A stretch of DNA of 64,000 nt from Mycobacterium dioxanotrophicus (GCF_002157835.1 NZ_CP020813.1:1-64000), one strand, 5' to 3'; numbered from the stretch's first letter, positions 45,426 to 54,338 are shown. Translations and numbers: made by a program. The notes: generated by a model from the sequence alone, not told the origin.

Positions 45426-45438
45426 GGTGTACGACACC
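45426..45438. repeat. Inverted repeat GGTGT-ACG-ACACC
   Basis: A 5-bp-arm palindrome in the 86-bp gap between the small acidic gene and the DUF4226-type cluster. The gap breaks an otherwise overlapping operon, so a second promoter may lie here. Confidence 0.3.
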
Positions 45439-45472
45439 ACACGACGGCTACGAGAGGAGCTCCAGCGCCATC

Positions 45473-46837
45473 ATGTCGATCGATCTGGGCCCCTTCGGCA
45501 GTTTCCCGTTCTTCGTCGGCCCCGCGGGTGCGATCGCTAAGTCTGCATTCGACAAACTCATCGAGGAGGCGCAGGACCTGTTCGGCACCGGGGAACAGCC
45601 GCAACTCCCCGGACCCCCTCAAGCGATCTTGCCACAGTCTCCCGACGGCCAAGGACCAGCTCAAGACCGCATCGACGAGCTCAATCAGATGGTGGCTGAG
45701 CTGCAGAAGCGCCTCGACGAGCTGCACAAGGCCGGCGACGAGGCCACCTCAGCGACCGGTGAGAACTCCACCCAGGGCCGAACTGCGCATGACCAGATTG
45801 TCAGTGACGGTGCGCTACTCGGGTCCGGCCTGGCGCCGCAGGGCAGCGTGCCCGAAGCCGACTCCGGGATGCTGGCGGCGATGCAGCAGCAGATCGACGA
45901 GCTCACTCGAAATGTCGAGGACAAAGCTACGGCCGCCAATGGCATCGCCGACAGCCTGCGCGACATGGGCATGGGCATGCCCGGCCTCGGCGGCCTCGGC
46001 GGTGGACCTGGCATGGGCATGCCCGGGCTCGGTGGAGGTATCCCCGGCTTGTCCTCGTTGGACGGGGGCGGGATGGATGTCCCTGAGGTCAGTTCGCTCG
46101 GCGACAACGACGCATTGCAGCCTCCAGAGGTGGCATCGACCTCAGATGACGCACTTGCTCCACCTGAAGTGGGCGCCGCGGGTATGGCCGCTCCAGAGGT
46201 CTCCCCCGGGCCGGAACCCATGCCAGTAACCGCGGCGCCAGCGGCGCCGGCACCAGCGCCCGCGCCGCCGCCGGCAGAGGCGCCCGGCGAGCCCGCCGCA
46301 AGCACCTCCGAGACATCCAGCGAAATCACGCTGCCGTCCGGCCAGGTTGTGACCGCACCGAACCCGCAGGCCGCCGCCGCGGTACGGAATGCACTCAACC
46401 GGCCCGCCGGCGCCGGCGACGTCGCTACTACCGCCTACACGGGCACCGACGTCGAATTGCCCACTGACGGTGCTGATCCGGGCCGCAAGATTGACCCGTC
46501 TGACGTCAAGCCCGGCGATATCGTCGTCTTCGACGACCACACGGCCATCGTCGCCGGCAACGGACAGCTCATCGGGCCTGACGGCAAGCTTGAACCCCTG
46601 GGCATCATCAATGACAGCCCCGGGTTCAAGGGCTTCTTCCGCCCCACCGAGGACGCAGACGACCTCGCAGCACCCTCATCGGCCACGATTCCCGCAGCCC
46701 CCACCACCGCCGCCCCGCCGCCGACAACCACATTGTCGGCCGCCGTCCCCGATGACGGTGAACCCGACGAAGCCCCTGCTCCTGCTGCTGATCCCGGATT
46801 CGGGCTGTCGACAGTCCCGCCCACCCATGAGCGTTGA
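45473..46837 (+). CDS. Large surface-type protein, ESX-associated architecture
   Basis: 454 residues (GAGAGGAGC upstream). A helical N-terminus with coiled-coil heptads (DELNQMVAELQKRLDELHKA) is followed by Gly/Met-rich repeats (GMGMPGLGGLGG), a Pro/Ala-rich linker, and a short degenerate NlpC-like piece (KPGDIVVFDDHTAIVAGNGQ). The layout recalls secreted ESX-associated proteins such as EspB-like and DUF4226 members. It overlaps the next gene by 11 bp. Confidence 0.6.
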   Translation: MSIDLGPFGSFPFFVGPAGAIAKSAFDKLIEEAQDLFGTGEQPQLPGPPQAILPQSPDGQGPAQDRIDELNQMVAELQKRLDELHKAGDEATSATGENSTQGRTAHDQIVSDGALLGSGLAPQGSVPEADSGMLAAMQQQIDELTRNVEDKATAANGIADSLRDMGMGMPGLGGLGGGPGMGMPGLGGGIPGLSSLDGGGMDVPEVSSLGDNDALQPPEVASTSDDALAPPEVGAAGMAAPEVSPGPEPMPVTAAPAAPAPAPAPPPAEAPGEPAASTSETSSEITLPSGQVVTAPNPQAAAAVRNALNRPAGAGDVATTAYTGTDVELPTDGADPGRKIDPSDVKPGDIVVFDDHTAIVAGNGQLIGPDGKLEPLGIINDSPGFKGFFRPTEDADDLAAPSSATIPAAPTTAAPPPTTTLSAAVPDDGEPDEAPAPAADPGFGLSTVPPTHER

Positions 46838-47603
46838 ACAGGCTGTCGACGACTATCTCGACGCCGCGCGAGACATCCTTGGAACCACGCAGCCACCCAC
46901 GGTCCCCGGCGCCCCCAGCAGGGTCGAGACCCTGCCCAACCCGGAGTGGACTGGAAACGCCCACGAGGCTGCAATCGCAGCGACCCGCACATTGCAGCTG
47001 GCCCGCGACCGGCTACAGGCCGCGGCCGCCAATGCCGCCGGCTACACCGAGTCGGCCAATCAGATTGCCCAGCAGGCAGCGCTGGACCTAGACGCCATCA
47101 CCTCGGAGTGGGCCACTACCAAAAACAGCATCGCCGCGATGCCACCCGGCCCCACCCGCGACGTAGCCCTACTGACCGCTGCCCAGCAGCGCATCGCCGA
47201 AGTGGTGACCCTGATCTCGGCAACCACCGCACGCTACAACGAGGAAGCCGCCAACCTGCGCGCAGAGATGGCTGGCCTGCCCCAGCCTGACACCACCCAC
47301 GGCGGCGAAACCCTTCCGGCACCGGCCCCGAACACCCCCCCGTCGCCCACTGCCCCGCCGCCCCCACCCACCGAGATGCCGCCACCAACGATGGACGCCG
47401 CAGCGACGCCGATGCCGGGGGCACTGCCGGCGATGGCCTCGCCAGCCAGGGCCGCGCCGGCGGCCACGGCACCTATGGCCACTGCCCCCCGCCGCGGCCG
47501 TGAGCCCGCTGAGCTCCCTGGGATCGCTGGCCCCTTCGCAAACCAACCGCCGCGGCGCAGCTGTCACTCCACAGCCCGGCGGCGGAAACCCGCTACGCGG
47601 TGA
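46827..47603 (+). CDS. DUF4226-like ESX-associated protein
   Basis: 258 residues from ATG 46827. The N-terminus (MSVEQAVDDYLDAARDILGT) and the W-T-G-N-A-H-E-A helical hairpin resemble DUF4226/WXG-type proteins of ESX loci. A Pro-rich tail follows, ending in a short Arg-rich piece. The last ~100 bp overlap the next gene in another frame across a C6 run near 47487; a frameshift fusion is possible but not required. Paralogous N-terminus at 48060. Confidence 0.6.
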   Translation: MSVEQAVDDYLDAARDILGTTQPPTVPGAPSRVETLPNPEWTGNAHEAAIAATRTLQLARDRLQAAAANAAGYTESANQIAQQAALDLDAITSEWATTKNSIAAMPPGPTRDVALLTAAQQRIAEVVTLISATTARYNEEAANLRAEMAGLPQPDTTHGGETLPAPAPNTPPSPTAPPPPPTEMPPPTMDAAATPMPGALPAMASPARAAPAATAPMATAPRRGREPAELPGIAGPFANQPPRRSCHSTARRRKPATR

Positions 47604-48063
47604 TTTCGGCGCCTTGGGAAAACTGACACCAGACTCCACCCCGGGCGAAGTCTTCGCCGCGGTCCTCGCCGAAGCCAAGGCCCGCGGCTACACCCTTGAA
47701 GAGGGATTGGCCTGCGCCGCGACGATGCTGCAGGAAAGCTCCGGCAATCCCCGCGCGGTCAGTAGCAACGGCCTATGGGTGGGCCCCTTCCAGCAGGACA
47801 CCAGCTACCCGGGACGTAGCGACCCCAATACCGCGATCGCCGAGTTCTTCAACCGCCTCGACGAGAAGCGCGCCTCCGCCGGCGCCAGCAGCGACATCTG
47901 GAAGAACATCTTCTGGCTCCAACAACGACCTGGTATCTCCACTGCCGAGGAAGCTTTCTCCGGCGGCCGCCAGGACTACCTCACCGAGATCCAGAGCCAG
48001 CTACCCCGCGCCACGCAGATGTACCGGGATCTGTCCGTCGTCCAAGAGCGAGTCCGTGCATGA
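47500..48063 (+). CDS. Lysozyme-like cell-wall hydrolase
   Basis: 187 residues from GTG 47500. The core EEGLACAATMLQESSGNPRA and SNGLWVGPFQQDTSYPG resembles lysozyme-like/transglycosylase domains with a catalytic Glu in QESSG, as in some mycobacteriophage lysins. It likely cuts glycan strands during transfer. Its stop overlaps the next start (ATGA). Confidence 0.7.
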   Translation: MSPLSSLGSLAPSQTNRRGAAVTPQPGGGNPLRGDFGALGKLTPDSTPGEVFAAVLAEAKARGYTLEEGLACAATMLQESSGNPRAVSSNGLWVGPFQQDTSYPGRSDPNTAIAEFFNRLDEKRASAGASSDIWKNIFWLQQRPGISTAEEAFSGGRQDYLTEIQSQLPRATQMYRDLSVVQERVRA

Positions 48064-49322
48064 GTATCCAAACCGCAATCGACGCCTACCTGCGGGACGC
48101 CCGCGAACTACTAGGCACCGGAGCCGCACCGGGCAACTCCCGGCGCCCGCGCACTGACATGCGCCCGGCCCAACCCCAATCCTGGATCGGGTCAGCCGCC
48201 GACTCTGCTGGCGCCACCGCCGACCGCCTCGACAACGACCGGGGAAAGCTCGGTAGCGCCCACGACCGAGCTACCCAAGCCCTCGACGCGGCAGCCAGCA
48301 TCGCTCACGACGCACACGCCGGAATGACGACCATTGAGAACGCCTGGCACAGCGACAAACTTGCCCTCGGACCGTTCTCCAACACTCCCCAAGGCCAGGC
48401 CGCTCTCCTCCAAGCCGGGATGCAGCGTGTGTCCGAAACGCAGTCGTTGGTCTTCGGCGTCACCACCCGCTTCGGAGACCTCGCCACCAATGTCGGCGAC
48501 GCCATCACCGAACTACCGACCCCGCTCGACGCAGAAACCTCCACACCCCCTGAAGACACCCCAGCCGACGCCGACGAAGACTCGGGAGCCGACGAAGACA
48601 GCAGCCAGACCGCGCAGACCGAAGAATTCAACGCGCTGGGCGGCCCACTTGAAGACGAACCCACTACATTCCCGTCATCAGCGACCGATGCCGCCCCGAT
48701 AACCACGTCCGCCGGACTCGGATCCGGATCGCCCATGGAATCGCTGCTCAGCAGCATGGGTTCCGGCGGCACGCCTTCGATGGGCCAGCTCCCCCTCAGT
48801 GGTGGAGTGCCCGGCGGCGGCGCCGCCGGACTGTCCTCGCTGCTGCAGCCGCTCATCGACGCCGCCGGATCCACCGACAGCACATCAGAGGGCGACGGCA
48901 GCGCCGAAGACGACAACCACGCCGGCGTCGCGTGGAACGGCACCGAGGCCCAGCGGGCGATCAAGACCGCCGAACAGGCGCTGGGACTGCCCTACGTGTG
49001 GGGAGGTGGCGGCACCGCGGGTCCATCCGGCGGCGGCTTCGATTGCAGCGGCCTGACCCAATGGGCGTTCGCCCAGGCCACTGACGGCCGCGTCGTCCTG
49101 CCTCGCACTACCTACGACCAGATCAACATGGGACAGAACGTCGCCCCCGCCAACATCCGCCCCGGTGATCTCGTGTTCAGCAACTTCTCCGCCCCTGGCG
49201 TGCCTGAGCACGTCTCGCTCTACGTCGGCGACGGCAAGATCATCGAAGCCCAGCAGACCGGCGTCCCCGTCAAGTACTCCGCGGCGCCCACGGGCGATAT
49301 CGTCGTCAGGCGCGTCCTGTAA
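48060..49322 (+). CDS. DUF4226-like plus NlpC/P60 cell-wall hydrolase
   Basis: 420 residues. The N-terminal hairpin (MSIQTAIDAYLRDARELLGT; SWIGSAADSAGATADRL) is paralogous to the 46827 gene, then a Ser/Pro/Asp-rich linker, and a C-terminal NlpC/P60 domain with catalytic Cys in GGFDCSGLTQ and His in PEHVSLYVGDG. The domain is close to that of the 40555 gene. It is the last gene of the transfer block, converging on rep. Confidence 0.82.
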   Translation: MSIQTAIDAYLRDARELLGTGAAPGNSRRPRTDMRPAQPQSWIGSAADSAGATADRLDNDRGKLGSAHDRATQALDAAASIAHDAHAGMTTIENAWHSDKLALGPFSNTPQGQAALLQAGMQRVSETQSLVFGVTTRFGDLATNVGDAITELPTPLDAETSTPPEDTPADADEDSGADEDSSQTAQTEEFNALGGPLEDEPTTFPSSATDAAPITTSAGLGSGSPMESLLSSMGSGGTPSMGQLPLSGGVPGGGAAGLSSLLQPLIDAAGSTDSTSEGDGSAEDDNHAGVAWNGTEAQRAIKTAEQALGLPYVWGGGGTAGPSGGGFDCSGLTQWAFAQATDGRVVLPRTTYDQINMGQNVAPANIRPGDLVFSNFSAPGVPEHVSLYVGDGKIIEAQQTGVPVKYSAAPTGDIVVRRVL

Positions 49323-49345
49323 GCCAACGCGTGTTCCCCAGCGTC

Positions 49346-50395
49346 TCAGCGTTGAATCCGACCGCGCCGATGCGCACGGAAGTACTCCATGGCCTCAGCG
49401 CGGGTCTTGGCACTTGCCGGCGGCGCGACTTCCCCGGCGACGGCGGCCGAGGTACAGCGGTCCTGGGAGCGAGGGGCCGCCACAGGAATCCGCGGCAACT
49501 CACGCAGCCGAACAGCCAGGAATCCAGCAGGCCGCAGCAGGGAATCCGGCCACGTCCTACCCGTTCGCCGCATGTCAGCATTGAGCGCATCGACGATCTG
49601 CGCACCAGTCCAGGTGTCCAGGTCTAACCCCGATCGGGTGAGAACCTCGCAGATCTGGCCGGGATGGACGGTATCGAGGCCTCGGCAGCGGGAGATGACA
49701 CGCGCGGCAAGCAATTGGAGTTGCAGCGGGCGGGGTTCGCCCCGCCCCGCGGTGTCTGGTTGGGGAGAATTCGTCGACGTGGGCCGGCAACGGCCCTTTG
49801 GTGAGTTCTTTCCAACGTGAGTTACCCGCCTATCCCTACGGGATGGCGGTAGGTCGCAAACCGCCACGTTATCCACAGGCCTGCGCCGGCTCACCAAATG
49901 CCACACCGACGGCCGCCGATACCGCTGAGGGGACGCCATCGACCCGGTGCCGCGACGAACTTCCACAGCAAGACCGGCTTTAGCGAGGACCGCGCGCACG
50001 GTCGTCACACTGCGCTGGGAGCATCCCGCAGCCTTGGCCGCGGCCGCGTTGGTTACTGCGCAGTGCCGGCCAGTCGCGTGATCGGCGCGCGCGGCCAGCG
50101 CCACGCAGACCTTGAGCAGCATCGACTGGCTCAGGTTCACGCGCGTGAGAACCGCAGAGCCAGAGGCCGTTTCGGCCCAACAATCCACTTCCTCGATCCA
50201 GCCGGCGCGGCTGGTCCACATCGATGTCGTGGGTGAAGTCGCTCCGGCGACGACGATCCATTGCCGCCGCTGTTCCCGTTGCTTGATGCGAGCTATACGA
50301 GCCGACACCGGCGGTCTGCAAGCATCGGCGAGATCACGAAACAGCGCGCCATCGTGTCCGTGCAGTAGGCGTGCGCTATCGTGGTACCTGTCCAT
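49346..50395 (-). CDS. Plasmid replication initiator (Rep)
   Basis: 349 residues from ATG 50395, with AAGGGG upstream. A winged helix lies at ~100-180 (AAAKAAGCSQRSVTTVRAVL). The C-terminal half, with HPGQICEVLTRSGLDLDTWT and RPAGFLAVRLREL, matches the pattern of Rep proteins of mycobacterial theta-type plasmids. A hairpin (50467-50500) in its leader could control expression. The gene converges on the transfer block. Confidence 0.75.
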   Translation of the reverse strand: MDRYHDSARLLHGHDGALFRDLADACRPPVSARIARIKQREQRRQWIVVAGATSPTTSMWTSRAGWIEEVDCWAETASGSAVLTRVNLSQSMLLKVCVALAARADHATGRHCAVTNAAAAKAAGCSQRSVTTVRAVLAKAGLAVEVRRGTGSMASPQRYRRPSVWHLVSRRRPVDNVAVCDLPPSRRDRRVTHVGKNSPKGRCRPTSTNSPQPDTAGRGEPRPLQLQLLAARVISRCRGLDTVHPGQICEVLTRSGLDLDTWTGAQIVDALNADMRRTGRTWPDSLLRPAGFLAVRLRELPRIPVAAPRSQDRCTSAAVAGEVAPPASAKTRAEAMEYFRAHRRGRIQR

Positions 50396-50466
50396 GGAGA
50401 CAAGTCCCTTCGGGGAGGGGCGCGAGCCCACCGAGTCGAGGGCCAACTCGACTCGAAAACTTCAGA

Positions 50467-50500
50467 TTCGAAGCCCTCGGTTGCCGCCGGGGGCTTCGAA
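50467..50500. repeat. Hairpin in the rep leader
   Basis: TTCGAAGCCC (50467-50476) and GGGCTTCGAA (50491-50500), perfect 10-bp arms with a 14-bp loop, ~72 bp upstream of the rep ATG and in its transcript. Such elements often control Rep synthesis by attenuation or antisense RNA. Confidence 0.6.
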
Positions 50501-50896
50501 TGTTTGAAGGCGGCGGGTTCGCGCCGGACTATTCAGGTGTGGTGCCGACTGGTCAGATACGTGCTCCGCCAATGAGTCTCAGGTGGAGTGTTGTCTGGGG
50601 TCGACAGGTGATGTGGGGTCTCTTCTCCTTTCGATGTGACCGCATGCCAGACACGGCCAGCCGGGATGCTGGCCGGTACCGATCGTCAGGCCCAAGGCGC
50701 GCGTCATCGTGAGGTGTACCGGAGATCCGGCAACCCGTCGCTACGGTCGTCGAATCACGCCATCACAAGTGCTGGCGTGAGAGGTGTTGTAAAGAAAGGG
50801 GATTCGCGCGTGAATGTTGGTGATGCGCTACCGAGCGGGTCGTCCCATGCAGCCTCCGGTTGTCATTGGTGTGTCTGGAGGGATCGTTGCACGGCC

Positions 50897-50936
50897 CGCG
50901 CGGGTATCCGCGCATCGACACGCGGATACCCGCGCG
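50897..50936. repeat. Perfect 16-bp hairpin
   Basis: CGCGCGGGTATCCGCG (50897-50912) and its exact complement (50921-50936), loop of 8 bp. No T-run follows, so an intrinsic terminator is less likely than an origin, oriT-type or RNA-control structure. Confidence 0.6.
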
Positions 50937-51010
50937 CGAGTACTACGACGGAGAAACTACAGATTCACGCGCGACGGCCCCCGATGGGGCTCACCACGCG
51001 GCGCCGGCGG

Positions 51011-51361
51011 TCAGGCCACCGCGGTCGGGGTCGAGGTCAACGCCCTCAGCAGTAGAGCCTGCACTTCAGAGATCCCGTGCTCGCGCGCGAGAGCGCGCAC
51101 CGATTCACGGTCTTCGGCCAGGGTGACCAACGCCTCTGGCGACATCAGCGGTTGACAGGCCTCAACGATCAGTTCCTGGACACTTTTCTTATTGAACCCA
51201 GCGGCCACCGCGGCCGCGACATCCGCTTCCCGCGGCAGCAGCCGCAGGGCCATCTGGGCGGAGCGCTTGCGTGTCTCGGTCCCCCGGCGCGTCTTTTGTT
51301 GCCGCGTCGGGGGCACGTCTGCAGCGACCTCGCCTGGAGCCGTATCCAAAGTGGTCGTCAT
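51011..51361 (-). CDS. Small MobC-like/ribbon-helix-helix protein
   Basis: 116 residues from ATG 51361 (GAGGAGG upstream). The central RSAQMALRLLPREADVAAAV and KSVQELIVEACQPL recalls MobC/RHH accessory proteins that bind origin or nic regions. It diverges from the 51553 gene across a region with two direct copies of CAGGATGCGCCAT. No relaxase gene was found, so a mobilisation role is unproven. Confidence 0.5.
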   Translation of the reverse strand: MTTTLDTAPGEVAADVPPTRQQKTRRGTETRKRSAQMALRLLPREADVAAAVAAGFNKKSVQELIVEACQPLMSPEALVTLAEDRESVRALAREHGISEVQALLLRALTSTPTAVA

Positions 51362-51415
51362 CGCGTCCTCCTCCGCTGAGCTCGCGCGGGTAGCCGCGCA
51401 AGCACCACGGTAGCG

Positions 51416-51521
51416 CAGGATGCGCCATAGTGCGGGATTACGGTGCGAACGTGCGTCGCGTGTTGCGTGATCATGCGCTGGGGCGCGGGATGGTGCGCTG
51501 AGATCCGCCAGGATGCGCCAT
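51416..51521. repeat. Direct repeats in a divergent promoter region
   Basis: CAGGATGCGCCAT occurs at 51416-51428 and 51509-51521 (93 bp apart), with several TGCG-rich copies between. They lie between two divergent regulatory genes, as expected of an autoregulated control region. Confidence 0.5.
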
Positions 51522-51552
51522 GGCACCGCGCAGTGTCGTACATTGTGGGGCT

Positions 51553-52173
51553 ATGGCGACCCCCGATGGCCCACCCGGCGCCATCGACCCAGACTCGCTG
51601 CTGACCGCTGACGGCATTGCCGAGCTGGCCGGCGGCATGGTCAAGCCCAACACGGTGCGCTCCTGGTGGCGCAACGGGTCCCTGCCGTATGAGGTCTTCC
51701 CTGAACTGGGCGCCAAGTCGAACAAGCGCACCCGCCGCAGAGATGCCGAGCGTTTCCTGCGGCGCAAGCTCGGAGGCCTCCCCGCGGCTCCCCTTGCGGA
51801 AACCTCCATGGCTACGCCCACGGAATCCGACGAACCGCACGCCAACTCCTCCCCCACCCCGCCGTCGGCGAGCAGCGCCGATCTGCTCGACACGTTGGCC
51901 TCACTCAAAGCCGCGGCCGACTCGGCAATGCAGGCGCTGATCGCTGAAGCCGAACATCACGCCGAGATGGCCGCCGCTCAGGCCGCTGTCTCTCGCGCCC
52001 AGGCCGAGGCTGACACGATCCGCGCTCAGGCCGACGCCAAACGCGTCGAAACCCTCAAGCATCTGCAGAATGTGTTCCGCGGCTACGACCTGGCCCTCGC
52101 CACACACCTGCAGCCTGCCTACCCGCCGCATTTCGACAGGACCGCGGAGCAACCCCACACTCCCCAGCGCTGA
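51553..52173 (+). CDS. MerR-like HTH protein with coiled coil
   Basis: 206 residues from ATG 51553. The N-terminal ~75 residues form a MerR-like winged helix (LTADGIAELAGGMVKPNTVR; SWWRNGSLPYEVFPELGAKS). Residues ~120-180 are Ala/Glu-rich with coiled-coil character. It lacks a metal-binding C-terminus. Such proteins on plasmids can bridge replication origins or regulate partition genes. Confidence 0.6.
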   Translation: MATPDGPPGAIDPDSLLTADGIAELAGGMVKPNTVRSWWRNGSLPYEVFPELGAKSNKRTRRRDAERFLRRKLGGLPAAPLAETSMATPTESDEPHANSSPTPPSASSADLLDTLASLKAAADSAMQALIAEAEHHAEMAAAQAAVSRAQAEADTIRAQADAKRVETLKHLQNVFRGYDLALATHLQPAYPPHFDRTAEQPHTPQR

Positions 52174-52712
52174 TCGCACCGCGCCGCATCGCCGCCCCAC
52201 GCAGGTCACGGCCCGTCCATCTGTCCGATTCGCGGCCACGGCCGAGGTCGCCGCGTCGGTTACGCGACGTCCCGTGCGTCGGCCAAGAGATGACCGGACG
52301 TTGGGTGCGAGCCTTGGACTATAGTCCGTGAAAAGGGCGCTGACCTGCAAAATACGGGCCTATCACGGACAATCACACGGGCAGGCGCCGGGCAGACGCC
52401 GGGCAACACACGCCCTAGAGCACGCCGATCCGCACGTCCGTGTCAACGAGCGATCATTCGCCATCAGGCCCGACCCATTACTGAGGCGTGTCAACGCCCC
52501 GACAACCATGTTGGCGTACACCGTGACTCACGCGGCACGGTACTGACGTTGATCCGCTCGCACCCACTCACGCATCCCACAGCGTCACGCCTGGCGTTGA
52601 CCAGCACCGTGCGCCGTGGCACCACACGCCACAACAACCACACGAATAACAGTTCGGACTCACCCGGGTGCGTCGCCGAGAGGCCACGGACGAACAGACC
52701 TACGGTGCATGC
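52174..52712. other. Intergenic region upstream of parA; candidate centromere
   Basis: About 540 bp without a supported gene. Notable are GGACTATAGTCC (near 52315, containing -10-like TATAGT), two tandem GCCGGGCAnAC-type repeats near 52386-52400, and two copies of GTGTCAACG (near 52442 and 52488). These direct repeats upstream of parA are suitable for a partition-complex site. Confidence 0.45.
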
Positions 52713-53642
52713 ATGACGATGACCGGACCGGCCCGAACAATCCTCGTGGCCAATCAGAAAGGCGGCGTCGGTAAATCGACCACCGTTGCCGCGGTTGCGG
52801 AGATGATCGCCACCGCCGGAAAGCGGGGTCGGCGCGTCCTGGTCGTTGACGGTGACCCACAGGCCAACGTGACCGTCGAGGACCTTGGTGTCGACGGCGA
52901 CCGTGGCCAATCACTGGCCGCCACGCTGCAGTTCGGGACCCCGCTGACGCCGGTACGCGACGTGCGCACCCACCTCGACGTCATCGCTGGGGGACCGCAG
53001 CTGGCCGTCGTAGGCGCAGCAGCCAACACCATCGCCGAGAACGGCATCGACATGGCCACCAACATGCAGACCCAACTTCAAGCACTGTGCGACGCCGAAG
53101 GCTACGACGTCGTGCTGATCGACTCTGGGCCCGGAGACGTGCCCCTCCTGGACACCTATCTGTCGGTTGCGAACTATTTGCTCATTCCGACCCGGGCAGA
53201 CCAGGCCAGCCTTGGCGGCGTCGAACGCCTGGCTCGCCGCTTCTGGCGAGCCCGCAAACATGGCGCGTCCATCCAACTGCTCGGCGTGCTGCTCTTCGAT
53301 GTGAACCCTCGGGCTACCAAACGCAACGAGGAAGTGTTTGCACAGGTCAACGACATGCTGGCTGGTAGCGGCACAAGCCCCTTCGACATCACCATTCGAT
53401 CGGCTCCGGCCGCGGCGGTGGACATGCGCACGCTGCACCGGACTGCTGGCGAGCTCGTGGCGCTCGCTCATGACGAACGGCGCAGTCGACTGACCAGACT
53501 GCGCGACAAACAGCGCCCCGAACGGGCCTTGTGGTCAAGCGACCCGACTGGACTGGCCGCCGACTATCAAGAGCTCGTGCGCCAGATCGTGTCCCGCCTG
53601 GTGAGCTATGAAGCGGCGGCCGTGGGGGAGAGGGTCGGATGA
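52713..53642 (+). CDS. parA: ParA-family partition ATPase
   Basis: 309 residues from ATG 52713. The deviant Walker A QKGGVGKSTT (15-24) keeps the signature Lys, followed by LVVDGDPQANVTVE and a VVLIDSGPGDVP Walker B. Downstream is a coupled small DNA-binding gene, its likely partner. Together they form the first of two partition loci. Confidence 0.92.
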   Translation: MTMTGPARTILVANQKGGVGKSTTVAAVAEMIATAGKRGRRVLVVDGDPQANVTVEDLGVDGDRGQSLAATLQFGTPLTPVRDVRTHLDVIAGGPQLAVVGAAANTIAENGIDMATNMQTQLQALCDAEGYDVVLIDSGPGDVPLLDTYLSVANYLLIPTRADQASLGGVERLARRFWRARKHGASIQLLGVLLFDVNPRATKRNEEVFAQVNDMLAGSGTSPFDITIRSAPAAAVDMRTLHRTAGELVALAHDERRSRLTRLRDKQRPERALWSSDPTGLAADYQELVRQIVSRLVSYEAAAVGERVG

Positions 53643-54316
53643 GCACGCCTACACGCCGCAAAGCCGTCTTCGACCCTAACGCTCTCGACGACGACCTCGA
53701 CGATCTTTGGCCAGCCCGCCCCGCGAAGCCCCGGGATGAACCCGCCCCGGAGCCCGCCGCCGAGACCGAAGCGCCACCGAAATCGCCGCCGCAACCACCG
53801 GCAGAAGCGGTGTCGGAACCACGTACTCGAACGGCGCCGCGACGCCCCTCGGTGCCGTCGCCGGGCACACGCCAAAGTGTTCGAGACGCGGAACCGGCAG
53901 GGCGTCCCCCATCGAAACGGCACCGCCCACCTGAGGCCCTGCTATCCGCCGAGGTCTATGACGAGCTCTACCGGGTGCAGAACGCTGAGAAGAAAGTGCG
54001 GCGGGGTTTGGCCAGGACCATGGGCGCCATCGTCCTGGACGCGATCGAAGCCCACGCCCACCGGCTCCAAACCACCTGGACGGTCCCTCAGACAACGATC
54101 GCCGAGGGACAGCTCTTCGAACGTCCATCGGCAACAGCGGTACCCCCGCGACGGCGGCACCTGACCGCGCCACGCACGGTCGTCCTGTCCGGTGTCACCG
54201 CCGGCAACGCCGAACGTCTCGACGACCTCGTGCAGCGGTGGGGTGCAGGCACCCGCAGCGCTCTGGTAGAGCAAGCGCTGCGCTACGAGTTCGGACTACT
54301 CCCGGAACCGCAGTAG
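53639..54316 (+). CDS. ParA partner, putative DNA-binding protein
   Basis: 225 residues from ATG 53639 (ATGA overlap with parA). The N-terminal half is Pro/Glu-rich and disordered; the C-terminal half (LSAEVYDELYRVQNAEKKVR and SGVTAGNAERLDDLVQRWGA) looks like a helical, possibly ribbon-helix-helix DNA-binding module. It is probably the centromere-binding protein of this parA locus, though it is not a classical ParB. Confidence 0.6.
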   Translation: MSTPTRRKAVFDPNALDDDLDDLWPARPAKPRDEPAPEPAAETEAPPKSPPQPPAEAVSEPRTRTAPRRPSVPSPGTRQSVRDAEPAGRPPSKRHRPPEALLSAEVYDELYRVQNAEKKVRRGLARTMGAIVLDAIEAHAHRLQTTWTVPQTTIAEGQLFERPSATAVPPRRRHLTAPRTVVLSGVTAGNAERLDDLVQRWGAGTRSALVEQALRYEFGLLPEPQ

Positions 54317-54338
54317 CAGCCACACACCTGAGGCGATG

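Larger units (their letters stand above)
50396..51010. other. Rep leader and probable origin region
   Basis: About 615 bp without a supported gene, between rep and a MobC-like gene. It contains two strong hairpins (50467-50500 and 50897-50936). Small open frames here are not protein-like. Position next to rep makes it a good candidate for the origin and its copy-control RNA. Confidence 0.45.

Noticed and set aside
47480..47603. Programmed frameshift joining the 46827 and 47500 genes at the C6 run
   Set aside because: Both frames have their own start and sensible domains, and simple gene overlap explains them; the alternative cannot be tested from one sequence.
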